Of a stretch of 64,000 nt of DNA, positions 1-8,715 are shown piece by piece. The position numbers were made by a program, and so were the translations under genes. The stretch spans positions 4,238,501 through 4,302,500 of the forward strand of contig NZ_CP007145.1 in NCBI RefSeq assembly GCF_000576555.1. The letters are read 5' to 3'. The DNA comes from Hymenobacter swuensis DY53. GTDB taxonomy: Bacteria; Bacteroidota; Bacteroidia; Cytophagales; Hymenobacteraceae. Each line of letters begins with the position of its first letter. Position 1 is the stretch's first letter. The notes under the pieces were generated by a model, which did no database searches, was not told the DNA's origin, and was given only the letters and a program-made list of their open reading frames with translations.

Positions 1-68
1 GGCTGTACGTGCTCTGTTTCGTCACCTCCGACGGAGCTTCCTATACGCAGGGCGTAGAGGTGCGTTAA
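1..68 (+). CDS. Possible C-terminal fragment of a gene entering from the left
   Basis: One forward frame is open from the left edge to a TAA at 66-68 and would encode about 22 residues ending in GVEVR. The terminator hairpin that follows at 81-119 fits the end of a gene. The piece is too short to identify, so this is only a possible gene end. Confidence 0.25.
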   Translation, partial: LYVLCFVTSDGASYTQGVEVR

Positions 69-80
69 GTCTTTTTAACT

Positions 81-119
81 GCAAAACCCGCCCCTGCCTA
101 ATGCAGAAGCGGGTTTTGC
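81..119. terminator. Bidirectional terminator hairpin
   Basis: The arms GCAAAACCCGC (81-91) and GCGGGTTTTGC (109-119) are perfect complements. On the minus strand the hairpin lies just downstream of tRNA-Leu. It can also end any forward transcript entering from the left. Confidence 0.6.
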
Positions 120-123
120 GCTG

Positions 124-206
124 TACCAGAGACGGGACTCGAACCCGTACGTCCGTGAAGACAAGGGATTTTAAGTCCCTCGTGGCTACCATTACACCAC
201 TCTGGC
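124..206 (-). tRNA. tRNA-Leu(UAA)
   Basis: Read on the minus strand, the sequence folds as a tRNA with a 7-bp acceptor (GCCAGAG with CTCTGGT), a T arm containing GGTTCGAGTCC and an anticodon loop reading CTTAAAA, which gives anticodon UAA. The extended variable arm fits the class II shape of leucine tRNAs. No CCA is encoded. tRNA-Gly lies about 200 bases upstream on the same strand, with a terminator in between, so the two are probably transcribed separately. Confidence 0.93.
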
Positions 207-370
207 TGAGCGCCTTAAACCATTTCAAACCCGGTAGATATCTACCTAGGCAAGATAGTCAGGGCAAAGTAACTGCAAATTTTCCAATCAATGCTCATTG
301 TTTCCGCCATTGATGTGATGCACTTATCCTGAAATAAGCTCCGCGGGCGGCAACCGCACTGGCATAAAAC

Positions 371-404
371 AAAAAAAGGATGCTTCCGAAGAAACATCCT
401 TTTT
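371..404 (-). terminator. Terminator after tRNA-Gly
   Basis: The arms AAAAAGGATG (373-382) and CATCCTTTTT (395-404) form a hairpin that ends in a U tract on the minus strand. It sits immediately downstream of the 3' end of tRNA-Gly. Confidence 0.7.
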
Positions 405-405
405 G

Positions 406-478
406 AGCGGGAGACGAGGTTCGAACTCGCGACCTCGACCTTGGCAAGGTCGCGCTCTACCAACTGAGCTACTCTCGC
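406..478 (-). tRNA. tRNA-Gly(GCC)
   Basis: The minus strand folds as a 73-nt tRNA with a D arm (GTAGCTCAGTTGGTAGAGC), anticodon loop CTTGCCAAG giving anticodon GCC, and T arm GAGTTCGAACCTC. The acceptor contains one A-C mismatch at pair 4-69. No CCA is encoded. A -7 promoter motif lies about 40 bases upstream on the same strand. Confidence 0.95.
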
Positions 479-514
479 TTTTGATCTTGGCGCCGTAGTG
501 GCGTTTTGATGTGA

Positions 515-522
515 CAAAGGTA
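515..522 (-). promoter_or_regulatory. Bacteroidota -7 promoter element for tRNA-Gly
   Basis: The minus strand reads TACCTTTG, a match to the TAnnTTTG element recognised by the primary sigma factor of Bacteroidota, 37 bases ahead of the mature tRNA-Gly. No clear -33 TTTG box was seen. Confidence 0.55.
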
Positions 523-665
523 GAAGAAGAATCCCTGAAGTCAAGCGCACGCTCTAAAAAAAGTGGCTACTCGCATCGGAAAAAGGCTTTGTCAGCTGAT
601 TTTCAGGGAGAAAAATTTCAATAAGAATCCACCCGTTCTCTTGCCACTGCCGCGGCCAGACGCAT

Positions 666-730
666 TTCGCCCCGCCCGATGCCGGTGTATTTCCCTGCGG
701 ACAGAGAAAAACCGGAGCGGGCGGGGCGAA
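666..730 (-). terminator. Possible terminator after mutS
   Basis: A 13-bp perfect inverted repeat, TTCGCCCCGCCCG (666-678) with its complement at 718-730, lies just past the mutS stop on the minus strand. The 39-base interior is long and the U tract is weak, so it may instead be another structured element. Confidence 0.4.
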
Positions 731-755
731 AAAAGTGGGTAGGGCGCCGCAAAAT

Positions 756-3560
756 TTACTTCCCGCCGACGGCCAGCTTCAGCTCGTTCAGCTTCAGTAG
801 GGCTTCGATGGGCGTGAGCGTGTTCACGTCGAGGCGCTCCAGCAGCTCGCGGACTTTCTCCAGGGCCGGGTCGGCGGGCTCGAACATGCTGAGTTGGAGG
901 CTGGGGCGCGGAGCGTTGTGCACAGCCGCGGCGGGCTGGGCTTTGGGGCCCCGGCGGGCCGGTTCGGGCGCGGCGGCAGCAGGGTGGCCGTTCAGGGGCA
1001 CTACCTTGCCGCCGGTCGGCTCCGCATCAAGATCGGCCAGCACTTCGTCGAATTCGGTGGGCTGGTCGGCCTCGGCGGTGGTGGAAGTGCGCTCCTGTTC
1101 TAGGTGGTGCATGATTTCGTTGGCGCGCAGCACCACCGAGGTGGGCATGCCGGCCATGCGGGCCACGTGGATGCCGAAGCTGTGCTCGGAGCCACCCTCA
1201 CGCAGCTTGCGCAGGAACAGGATGCGGCCGTCGGCTTCCTTCACGGCCACGTTGTAGTTGCGGACGCGCGGGCAGTCGTCGGCGAGCTGGTTGAGCTCGT
1301 GGTAGTGGGTGGCGAATAGGGTTTTGGCCGTGAAGCGCGGGTTGTTGTGCAGGTGCTCCACAATGGCCCAGGCAATGCTGATGCCATCGTAGGTGCTGGT
1401 ACCGCGCCCGATTTCGTCCATCAGCACCAGGCTGCGGTCGGAGAGGTTGTTGAGGATGCTGGCGGTTTCGGTCATCTCCACCATGAAGGTACTTTCGCCC
1501 TTACTCAGGTTGTCGGAGGCCCCTACGCGGGTGAAGATTTTGTCGATGACGCCCACGTGGGCCGCGTCGGCGGGCACGAAGGAGCCGATCTGGGCCAGCA
1601 GCACAATCAGGGCCGTCTGGCGCAGCAGAGCCGATTTGCCGGCCATGTTGGGCCCCGTTATCACCACAATCTGCTGGTCGTCCTGGTTGAGGCAGATGTC
1701 GTTGGGGATGTACTGCTCGCCGGGCGGCAGCTGGCGCTCAATGACGGGGTGGCGGCCGGCCTTGATGTCGAGCAAAGTGCTGTCGTCCACCACCGGCTTC
1801 ACGTAGCGGTGCTGTCGGGCCGTGGCGGCAAAGGAAGCCAGGCAGTCGGCTACGCCGATGGCGCGGGCGTTCTGCTGCACCTGGGCCACGTACTCGGCGG
1901 CCGTGAGCACCAGCTCGTTGTAGATGCGCTGCTCAATCACGAACAGTCGTTCCTCGGCGTGCAGAATCTTCTCCTCGTAGGTTTTCAGCTCCTCCGTAAT
2001 GTAGCGCTCGGCATTTACCAGCGTCTGCTTCCGAATCCAGGTCGTCGGCACTTTGTCTTTGTGCGAGTTCGTGACTTCGAGGTAGTAGCCGAATACCTTA
2101 TTATACGCCACTTTCAGCGACGAAATACCGGTTTCCTGAATGGCGCGCTGCTGGAGCTGGAACAGGTAGTCCTTGCCCGAGAAGGCCATGGCCCGCAGCT
2201 CGTCCAGCTCGGCATCCACCTTATCATTCAGCACGCCGCCCTGGTTGGTGAGAATGGGCGCGTCTTCCTTGATTTTGGCCCGAATTTCCTCGCGCAGGGC
2301 GGTGCAGGGGTTGAGCTGGTCGGCCAGCTTCTGCAAAGCCCGGATGCCGGAGGCAGCCAGCTGCTCCCGGATGGGGCTGATGGCTTCCAAAGCGCGGGCT
2401 AGCTGCAGCAGCTCGCGGGGGTTGATGCGGCGCACCGCCACCTTGGAAATCAGCCGCTCCAGGTCGTTGATCTGGCGCAGGTGCAGCAGCAGGTTTTCCA
2501 GCAGCTCGGGCGTCTGGAGCAGGGCCTCCACTGTATCGAGGCGGCGCTGAATCTGGGCGGGCTCCTTGAGGGGCAGCACCACCCACTTACGCAGTAGGCG
2601 CGCGCCCATGGGCGTCACGGTCTGGTCGAGGATGTCGATGAGGGGCACGCCGCCGGGGTGCTGGGCCTGCACCAGCTCCAGGTTGCGCACCGTAAACCGG
2701 TCGAGCCACACGTATTTATCCTCCTCCAAACGCCCGATGCTGCCAATGTGGCCCACGTCGGTGTGCTTGGTTTCGGCCAGGTAGTGCAGGATGCAGCCGG
2801 CCGCCGTGATGCCCTCGCGCAGCCCGTCAATGCCGAAGCCTTTGAGCGAGGTGGTGTTGAAGTGACGGGTGAGCAGGTCGTGGCCGTAGTCGTGGCCGAA
2901 TACCCATTCTTCCAGCGCAAAGTGGCAGTAGTCGGGGCCAAAATGGTCCTCGAACTCGCGGCGGCTTTTCTTGCAGAACAGCACCTCGGCGGGCTGGAAG
3001 TTCTGCAGTAGCTTACCCAGATAGTCGATGGTGCCCTGGGCCACCAGAAACTCGCCGGTGCTGATGTCGAGGAAGCTCACGCCGGCTTCGTGCTTGCCGA
3101 AGTGCACGGCGCAGAGGTAGTTGTTGGAGCGGCGCTCCAGCACGTTGTCGTGTAGACTCACGCCAGGCGTGACGAGCTCCGTGATGCCGCGCTTGACGAG
3201 GCCCTTGGCCAGCTTGGGGTCTTCGAGCTGGTCGCAGATGGCCACGCGCTGGCCGGCGCGCACCAGCTTGGGTAGGTAGGTATCGAGGGAATGATGAGGG
3301 AAGCCGGCCAGCGGGGTTTCGGAGGCCGTACCCGCGCCGCGCTTGGTGAGCGTGATATCCAGAATGCGCGAAGCCGTGACAGCATCCTCACCAAAGGTTT
3401 CGTAGAAGTCGCCCACCCGGAACAGCAGCACGGCGCCGGGGTGGGCCTGCTTGAGCTCGTAATACTGGCGCATCAGCGGCGTATCCACCACGGGGGCGGG
3501 CCCCAGCGTGCCGTGCGTGCGGATGGGCTTTTTGTTAGGGTCGGCGGCTTTGGTTCTCAC
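756..3560 (-). CDS. mutS: DNA mismatch repair ATPase MutS
   Basis: MutS binds mismatched base pairs and small loops and uses ATP to recruit MutL in post-replicative repair. The 934-residue product has the N-terminal mismatch-recognition motif GDFYETF with Phe52 and Glu54, which insert at the mismatch. The connector, lever and clamp regions follow. The C-terminal ATPase carries Walker A GPNMAGKS (636-643) and Walker B DEIGRGTST starting at Asp715. A low-complexity Pro/Ala-rich linker near residues 855-890 precedes the C-terminal dimerisation helices. The length fits MutS1, not MutS2, and no Smr domain is present. The start is GTG at 3560; no better ATG lies upstream. The gene is transcribed alone, divergent from the RNA methyltransferase across a short repeat-bearing gap. 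Confidence 0.97.
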   Translation of the reverse strand: MRTKAADPNKKPIRTHGTLGPAPVVDTPLMRQYYELKQAHPGAVLLFRVGDFYETFGEDAVTASRILDITLTKRGAGTASETPLAGFPHHSLDTYLPKLVRAGQRVAICDQLEDPKLAKGLVKRGITELVTPGVSLHDNVLERRSNNYLCAVHFGKHEAGVSFLDISTGEFLVAQGTIDYLGKLLQNFQPAEVLFCKKSRREFEDHFGPDYCHFALEEWVFGHDYGHDLLTRHFNTTSLKGFGIDGLREGITAAGCILHYLAETKHTDVGHIGSIGRLEEDKYVWLDRFTVRNLELVQAQHPGGVPLIDILDQTVTPMGARLLRKWVVLPLKEPAQIQRRLDTVEALLQTPELLENLLLHLRQINDLERLISKVAVRRINPRELLQLARALEAISPIREQLAASGIRALQKLADQLNPCTALREEIRAKIKEDAPILTNQGGVLNDKVDAELDELRAMAFSGKDYLFQLQQRAIQETGISSLKVAYNKVFGYYLEVTNSHKDKVPTTWIRKQTLVNAERYITEELKTYEEKILHAEERLFVIEQRIYNELVLTAAEYVAQVQQNARAIGVADCLASFAATARQHRYVKPVVDDSTLLDIKAGRHPVIERQLPPGEQYIPNDICLNQDDQQIVVITGPNMAGKSALLRQTALIVLLAQIGSFVPADAAHVGVIDKIFTRVGASDNLSKGESTFMVEMTETASILNNLSDRSLVLMDEIGRGTSTYDGISIAWAIVEHLHNNPRFTAKTLFATHYHELNQLADDCPRVRNYNVAVKEADGRILFLRKLREGGSEHSFGIHVARMAGMPTSVVLRANEIMHHLEQERTSTTAEADQPTEFDEVLADLDAEPTGGKVVPLNGHPAAAAPEPARRGPKAQPAAAVHNAPRPSLQLSMFEPADPALEKVRELLERLDVNTLTPIEALLKLNELKLAVGGK

Positions 3561-3620
3561 GGAAAAACGGAAATTCGGGAATATGGGAGCGTGCCGGGGG
3601 CGGCCGTTCGGGGTGCCAGC

Positions 3621-3729
3621 ACGTCATGCTGAGCGCAGACGAAGCATCTCTAATGCTTCGTTTGAATGGCCTTGCAACGAAGCGGTAGAGCTGCTTCGAC
3701 TGCGGCTGCGCCTTCTCTCAGCATGACGT
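3621..3729. repeat. Dispersed palindromic element (GTCATGCTGAGC family)
   Basis: The outer arms ACGTCATGCTG (3621-3631) and CAGCATGACGT (3719-3729) are perfect complements. Inside, GAAGCATCTC and ATGCTTCG form further partial hairpins. Related half or full copies begin with GTCAT and a GAGC-like motif near 13222, 58686, 60093 and 61522. It lies in the divergent gap between mutS and the methyltransferase gene. Confidence 0.65.
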
Positions 3730-3790
3730 TCTTTTCGACAGCAAGACCGAGCGGCACTAGCCTAACAGCCGCCACCCGGCCGGGCGTTCC

Positions 3791-3798
3791 TACCTTTG
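3791..3798 (+). promoter_or_regulatory. -7 promoter element of the SpoU methyltransferase gene
   Basis: TACCTTTG matches TAnnTTTG and ends five bases before the chosen ATG, so the transcript would be leaderless or nearly so. This placement supports the downstream start at 3804 over an upstream one. Confidence 0.6.
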
Positions 3799-3803
3799 CG
3801 GGC

Positions 3804-4346
3804 ATGCGCAAACTCTCGATGGAAGAGCTGAACCGGCTAACGGTGGCAGACTTCAAAAATACGCGAAAATTCCCCCTCACCCTAGTGCTCGACAACGTGC
3901 GCAGCCTCCACAACGTGGGCGCGGCCTTCCGCACAGCCGATGCCTTTGCGGTGGAAAAAATCTGGCTGTGCGGCATTACGGGCCGTCCGCCCCAGCGCGA
4001 AATCACCAAAACGGCCCTGGGCTCCACCGAGTCGGTGGCCTGGGAATACGCGCCTACCACGCTGGAGGCGCTGCAGCAGCTGAAGGCCGCCGGCTACCAG
4101 CTGATTGCCGTGGAGCAGACCACCGGCAGCGTGCCTCTGCCCGAGTTCCGGGTAGAAGCCGGCCAGCCCTACGCCCTGATTATGGGCAACGAGGTGTTCG
4201 GGGTGGAGGATGAGGTGCTGGCCCTGTGCGACGCCGCCGTGGAAATCCCGCAGTTCGGCACCAAGCACAGCCTGAACGTGAGCGTGGCGGCCGGGGTGGT
4301 ACTGTGGGAGTTTATCAGCCGGATGCATGCAGGAGCGAAGCCATAA
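3804..4346 (+). CDS. SpoU/TrmH-family RNA 2'-O-methyltransferase
   Basis: SPOUT-class enzymes methylate the 2'-OH of a ribose in tRNA or rRNA using S-adenosylmethionine bound in a trefoil knot. The 180-residue product shows the family signatures: an N-terminal LVLDNVRSLHNVGAAFRTAD segment (motif 1, N and R residues), a central ALIMGNEVFGV (motif 2) and a C-terminal HSLNVSVAAGVVLWE (motif 3), which form the knot. The chosen ATG gives MRKLSMEELNR. An in-frame upstream extension to 3666 lies inside a repeat and ahead of the promoter, so it is unlikely. There is no L30e-like N-terminal domain, so this is the short TrmH/TrmL-like type. The exact target nucleotide cannot be told from the sequence. 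Confidence 0.9.
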   Translation: MRKLSMEELNRLTVADFKNTRKFPLTLVLDNVRSLHNVGAAFRTADAFAVEKIWLCGITGRPPQREITKTALGSTESVAWEYAPTTLEALQQLKAAGYQLIAVEQTTGSVPLPEFRVEAGQPYALIMGNEVFGVEDEVLALCDAAVEIPQFGTKHSLNVSVAAGVVLWEFISRMHAGAKP

Positions 4347-4432
4347 ACTTGTCACTTCTGGAAAGCTGACAATTATTTCACCTGTTCAGCCGTATACTTC
4401 GCAAAAAATCTAGCTTTTGTTGCGTAAATTTG

Positions 4433-4464
4433 AAACGGGCCGCCCCATTAGGCGGCCCGTTTTG
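4433..4464. terminator. Strong hairpin between the methyltransferase and M36 peptidase genes
   Basis: The 12-bp arms AAACGGGCCGCC (4433-4444) and GGCGGCCCGTTT (4451-4462) are perfect complements around a 6-base loop. It is 87 bases past the methyltransferase stop and 43 bases before the peptidase start. A possible -7 element, TAAATTTG (4425-4432), directly abuts it, so it could also lie in the leader of the peptidase mRNA. Confidence 0.7.
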
Positions 4465-4504
4465 GCTTTAGAATACCTCCGTTTCACACCTCTACCCGCA
4501 GTTA

Positions 4505-7216
4505 ATGAAATCAACCTTTACTACTCCGATGGCCCGTACTTTAGCCGTGGCAGCCCTGCTGGCCGTACCGGGTCTGGCAGCCGCTCAAAATGCTCCGCTG
4601 GAGCAGGCACTTGGTGCCCTGAAAGCCCGCCAATCCAGCTTGGGGCTACTTTCGGTGGATATAGCCGATGCCGCCGTAACCAGCCAGTATACCGATAAGA
4701 GTAACGGTATCAGCCATGTGTACCTGCGCCAGCGTGTGCAGGGCGTGGAAGTGTACGGGGCCGTAGCCGACGTACACCTCACCCAGGCTGGCAAAATAGC
4801 CGGGTTGCACAGCAGCTTCCTGACCAACGCCGCTGCTCAGGCCCGAAACGCTACTCCTTCGCTCACGGCAGGGCAGGCAGTAGCCGCCGCCGCCAAAGCC
4901 CTGGGGATGCCCGCTCCGCGCAATCTGGATATCCGGAAGGCTGGTTCGGCCACGGAAGGCATGGAATTCAATGACGGCGGTATTTCGCTGGATAAGATTC
5001 CGGTAAAGCTGATGTACCTGCCGCTGGCTGACGGCTCCCTGCGCCTGGTGTGGGACGTTACGCTGGCTCCCCTCAACGGTGAGCATTACTGGAATGCCCG
5101 CGTAGACGCCGCTACCGGCGAGCTGCTCGACAAAACCGACTACACCATTTCTGAGAGCTTCAGTGTCTCCTCCCTCATCCGCCCGATAGCCCAGGCGGCT
5201 TCCGCAGCAGCTCAGCCGGCGTCCGCTCCGGGCACCGCTACAGCGGGCAAGCCCACGGCAGCTAACACGTATAACGTGTGGCCCCTCACGGTGGAAAGTC
5301 CCTCGCACGGTACCCGCCAGCTGGTAGCCAACCCGGCTGATGCCACCTTCTCCCCCTTCGGCTGGCACGATGTGGATGGCGTGGCCGGTGCCGAGTACAC
5401 TATCACGCGCGGCAACAACGTGCACGCCTATGATGACCGCTCGAACCGGAACGTGTACACGGCCGGCACCACCCTTAGCCCCGATGGCGGCGCAAACCTG
5501 GAGTTTGACTTTCCCTTCAATGACGCCCTGACTGCCCCGGCTGTTTCCAACCTGAACGCGGCCGTGGTCAACCTGTTCTACTGGAACAACCTGATGCACG
5601 ACGTGATGGCCTATAAGGGCTTCGACGAAGTGAGTGGCAACTTCCAGGCAAAGAACTACGGCGGCACCGGCCTCGGCAACGACGACGTGCGGGCCGAAGC
5701 GCAGGATGCCTCCACGGCAACTACTGTCAGCCTGAACAACGCTAACTTCTCGACTCCGGTAGATGGCTCCCGACCCCGCATGCAGATGTATCTGTGGGAT
5801 AAATCGGAGCTGGCTATCAACATCACGGCTCCTAGCACGCTGGCTGGCTCGCTAGTGGCTACGGAAGGCTCTATTGGCCGTAAACTCAACCGCGTAGGAC
5901 CTGTTACCGGCAACCTGGTGCTGGTGAACGACGGCACTACCACGCCCAGCCTTGGCTGCAACACCACGTACGCCAACGCGGCCGACGTAAGCGGCAACAT
6001 TGCCCTCGTTGACCGGGGCACCTGCAACTTTGGTCTTAAAGTGAAAAACGCCCAGCTGGCTGGTGCCCGCATGGTGGTAGTTATTGACAACGCCGTGGGT
6101 GGTACCGTTCCCGTTTCTATGGGCGGCTCCGCCGATACAGTCGGGGTGCGGATTCCTTCGATTGCCATCCTGAAAGTTGATGGTGACCGGATCAAAGCGG
6201 CCTTGCAGGCCGGTCAGACGGTTTCCATCACCGCCTCGGGCAATTACTACATGCGCGACGGGGACTTCGACAACGGCATCGTTGCCCACGAGTATGGCCA
6301 CGGCATCTCTACCCGCCTCACCGGCGGCCCCGGTAACTCCAGCTGCCTGAGCAGCGCCGAGCAGATGGGAGAAGGCTGGAGTGACTTCTTTGCCCTCTGG
6401 ATGACCACCAAACCCGGCGACGTGAGCACCACGGGCCGCGGTATCGGCACATATGCTTCCTTCGAGCCCGTAACGGGCGGCGGCATCCGCCCCACCCGCT
6501 ACAGCACCGATATGAAGCTCAACCCCGCTACCTATGCACTGGTGGGTACCGGCATCTACAATACGTATGTTGACGCCGCTGGTCAGACCCGCAACCAAGT
6601 CCACAACATCGGCTACATCTGGGCTACCACGCTATGGGATTTGAACTGGGCCCTGATTGACAAATACGGCTACAACGCCGACCTAAAAGCTAACACCGGC
6701 GGCAACAACGTAGCCCTGCGCCTCGTGCTAGACGGCTGCAAGCTGCAGCCCTGCAACCCTGGTTTCCTCGATGGCCGCAATGCCATCCTGAAGGCCGATT
6801 CCATCAACAACAAAGGCGCTAACTCCGGCCTGATCTGGCGTGTGTTTGCCCGTCGGGGCATGGGCTTCAGCGCCGTACAGGGTAGCAGCAGCGTCCTCAC
6901 CGACCAAACCGCCGCCTACGACCTGCCGGCCATCCTGAGCAGCAGCAAGCAGCTCAACGAGAAGCTGCTGGAAGTGTACCCCAACCCCGCCAACGGCCAG
7001 GTGCTGGTACGCACGCAAGTGAGCAGTACGGCCCCGGTACAGGTAGAAATGGTGTCGTTGCTGGGCCAGCGCGTGAGCGTGCAAACGGCTTCGGCCGCCC
7101 GGCTGCAGCAGGAAGGCGTAACGCTGAACACCGCTAAGCTCGCCGCCGGCGTATATATGGTGCGCCTGACCACGTCGGAGGGTATCATCACCAAAAAAGT
7201 AGTGGTTCAGCACTAA
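4505..7216 (+). CDS. Secreted M36 (fungalysin-type) metallopeptidase with T9SS sorting domain
   Basis: This is a zinc endopeptidase exported from the cell. The 903-residue precursor has a signal peptide (residues 1 to about 27, cut after AAAQ) and an FTP-like propeptide to about residue 230. The catalytic region follows, with HEYGH at 595-599 and a downstream Glu in GEGWSDF near 623, the M36 zinc-binding set. A PA-type insert at about 430-570, with TYANAADVSGNIALVDRG, sits before the zinc site. The C-terminus has a type A sorting domain (LEVYPNPANGQV, ending KKVVVQH), used for T9SS export and surface attachment or release. It is monocistronic, with strong hairpins on both sides. Its role is probably nutrient protein digestion. 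Confidence 0.93.
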   Translation: MKSTFTTPMARTLAVAALLAVPGLAAAQNAPLEQALGALKARQSSLGLLSVDIADAAVTSQYTDKSNGISHVYLRQRVQGVEVYGAVADVHLTQAGKIAGLHSSFLTNAAAQARNATPSLTAGQAVAAAAKALGMPAPRNLDIRKAGSATEGMEFNDGGISLDKIPVKLMYLPLADGSLRLVWDVTLAPLNGEHYWNARVDAATGELLDKTDYTISESFSVSSLIRPIAQAASAAAQPASAPGTATAGKPTAANTYNVWPLTVESPSHGTRQLVANPADATFSPFGWHDVDGVAGAEYTITRGNNVHAYDDRSNRNVYTAGTTLSPDGGANLEFDFPFNDALTAPAVSNLNAAVVNLFYWNNLMHDVMAYKGFDEVSGNFQAKNYGGTGLGNDDVRAEAQDASTATTVSLNNANFSTPVDGSRPRMQMYLWDKSELAINITAPSTLAGSLVATEGSIGRKLNRVGPVTGNLVLVNDGTTTPSLGCNTTYANAADVSGNIALVDRGTCNFGLKVKNAQLAGARMVVVIDNAVGGTVPVSMGGSADTVGVRIPSIAILKVDGDRIKAALQAGQTVSITASGNYYMRDGDFDNGIVAHEYGHGISTRLTGGPGNSSCLSSAEQMGEGWSDFFALWMTTKPGDVSTTGRGIGTYASFEPVTGGGIRPTRYSTDMKLNPATYALVGTGIYNTYVDAAGQTRNQVHNIGYIWATTLWDLNWALIDKYGYNADLKANTGGNNVALRLVLDGCKLQPCNPGFLDGRNAILKADSINNKGANSGLIWRVFARRGMGFSAVQGSSSVLTDQTAAYDLPAILSSSKQLNEKLLEVYPNPANGQVLVRTQVSSTAPVQVEMVSLLGQRVSVQTASAARLQQEGVTLNTAKLAAGVYMVRLTTSEGIITKKVVVQH

Positions 7217-7246
7217 GCGGCCGACTTTTACGTCCCTTACATTGTT

Positions 7247-7283
7247 AACAACCGCCCGGCCCTGCGCCGGGCGGTTGTTTTGC
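7247..7283 (+). terminator. Terminator after the M36 peptidase gene
   Basis: The 14-bp perfect arms AACAACCGCCCGGC (7247-7260) and their complement (7266-7279) enclose a 5-base loop and are followed by T residues, a typical intrinsic terminator. Confidence 0.9.
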
Positions 7284-7309
7284 TATACCCCCTTTCCCCT
7301 CCTCTGCTG

Positions 7310-7729
7310 ATGTCTGCTTCCCGCCCCGACAATATGCTGCTGGCCCTACGGCCGGTTATTGCCACCGACGCCTCGGTGGCCGATGCACCGGACACGCCCG
7401 GCTATTTTCTGCACCACACGCTCCGGCCTGTGCTCAAGCTGCAGAACGAACTGCTTCTGGCTGTTGTAGCCGATTTTGTGCGTGACCACCGTGTGCCCCT
7501 GGCTACTGCGGCAACCACTGACCAGCAGCGCTTACTGACCGACCTGCTCACTCGCAATACTAAGCTGCGTTACACTGTGGTAGGGTTGGTGACGGGCTTG
7601 TTCATCACTGAAGAGCTGGGTATCTACCGTCGGCACCGTGCTGAACTCAACCGCCGCCTGCTGGAACTGGCCACCCGGCGCGTGCAGGATCAGGCCGCGG
7701 CGGTAGCAGAGCTGAGCATCACTGATTGA
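7310..7729 (+). CDS. Uncharacterised 139-residue protein
   Basis: I do not recognise this protein. It is predicted to be mostly helical, with a leucine-rich middle (LKLQNELLLAVVADFV) and a C-terminal Arg/Glu-rich helix, and it has no signal peptide or obvious membrane span. The ATG at 7310 (MSASRPDN) is preferred because an upstream in-frame ATG at 7280 falls in the preceding terminator. It is convergent with terC, and the two share a bidirectional terminator. Confidence 0.6.
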   Translation: MSASRPDNMLLALRPVIATDASVADAPDTPGYFLHHTLRPVLKLQNELLLAVVADFVRDHRVPLATAATTDQQRLLTDLLTRNTKLRYTVVGLVTGLFITEELGIYRRHRAELNRRLLELATRRVQDQAAAVAELSITD

Positions 7730-7755
7730 CCCTTGTGCTGCCTGCTGCTCAACAA

Positions 7756-7790
7756 AAAGAGCCCGTAGCATACACTACGGGCTCTTTCGT
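7756..7790. terminator. Bidirectional terminator between convergent genes
   Basis: The 13-bp perfect arms AAAGAGCCCGTAG (7756-7768) and CTACGGGCTCTTT (7775-7787) lie between the forward unknown gene and the reverse terC gene and have A and T tracts on both sides. Confidence 0.9.
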
Positions 7791-7808
7791 TATCTAACAA
7801 TTTGAAGC

Positions 7809-8579
7809 TTAGTCGTACTGCGAGTCGCGCAGATGTACGGGCGTAGCCTTCTTGCGCAAACGCATGTTCAGCACTTCCACAATCAGGGAGAAGAACATGG
7901 CAAAGTAGATGTAGCCTTTCTCGATTTCTTTGTGGAAAGCCTCCATCACCAGCATTACCCCAATCATAATCAGAAAGGACAAGGCCAGCATTTTGATAGT
8001 GGGGTTCTTGTTCACGAAGTCGGCCACGACGCCCGAGAAGGCCAGCATCACGCCCATAGAAAGCACCACGGCCAGAATCATAATCAGCACGTTATCCACT
8101 AGGCCCACGGCCGTCAGGATGGAGTCGAAGCTGAATACGATGTCGATAAGGATAATCTGGAAGATGATGCCGCCAAACGAAGCGCCGCCTTTGCCCCCTT
8201 CTTCGTGTTCTTCCTCGCCCTGCAGCTTGGTGTGAATTTCAGTGGTGCTCTTACCAATTAGGAACAAGCCGCCGGCCAGCAGAATAAGGTCGCGGCCCGT
8301 TACCCCGAAAGGCTCCGTCATCCAGGGCAGGTTCACCGTGAACAATGCCGCCTTCAGCCCCACAATCCAGCTGATACTCAGCAGCAGCCCAATGCGGCAT
8401 AGCAGCGCCAGCACCAACCCGATGCTACGGCCCCGCTTCTGCAGCTCCCGGGGCAGGCGGTTGACAATGATGGAGATGAAGATGATGTTGTCAATACCCA
8501 ATACAATTTCCATGAACGTAAGCGTCAGCAGGCTTACCCAGGTTTGTGGGTTGGAGAAAACGGAAAAGTCGAAGTGCAT
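7809..8579 (-). CDS. TerC-family integral membrane protein
   Basis: TerC/Alx-type proteins are polytopic inner-membrane proteins linked to metal (notably manganese) export and, in some settings, tellurite resistance. The 256-residue product has about seven hydrophobic segments. It carries the two conserved acidic membrane motifs MEIVLGIDNI (about 23-32) and IDIVFSFDSI (about 147-156), which are thought to bind the ion. A charged cytoplasmic loop (GEEEHEEGGKGG) lies between them. No other ter genes are nearby, so a manganese or general metal-homeostasis role is more likely than a tellurite operon. The start is the ATG giving MHFDFSVF. Confidence 0.9.
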   Translation of the reverse strand: MHFDFSVFSNPQTWVSLLTLTFMEIVLGIDNIIFISIIVNRLPRELQKRGRSIGLVLALLCRIGLLLSISWIVGLKAALFTVNLPWMTEPFGVTGRDLILLAGGLFLIGKSTTEIHTKLQGEEEHEEGGKGGASFGGIIFQIILIDIVFSFDSILTAVGLVDNVLIMILAVVLSMGVMLAFSGVVADFVNKNPTIKMLALSFLIMIGVMLVMEAFHKEIEKGYIYFAMFFSLIVEVLNMRLRKKATPVHLRDSQYD

Positions 8580-8715
8580 TCGGAAAGAATGTGAGAAATG
8601 GGGAGAATGAGAGGAATATGAAAAATAGGCGGGATGTAGTGGAGGCAGAACGACAAAGTGAGCCAGTAGTACCGGGGCACATCTTTCATATTCTGCACAT
8701 TTCCCACATCAGCCG

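Noticed and set aside
1347..2402. A 351-codon forward frame inside mutS
   Set aside because: It is antisense to conserved MutS coding sequence and has no recognisable domain.
4646..5599. A 317-codon reverse frame inside the M36 peptidase gene
   Set aside because: It is an antisense shadow of a gene with clear catalytic and sorting motifs.
7809..8579. Tellurite-resistance operon
   Set aside because: Only a TerC-family gene is present, without terA, terB, terD or terZ; TerC alone does not show this function.
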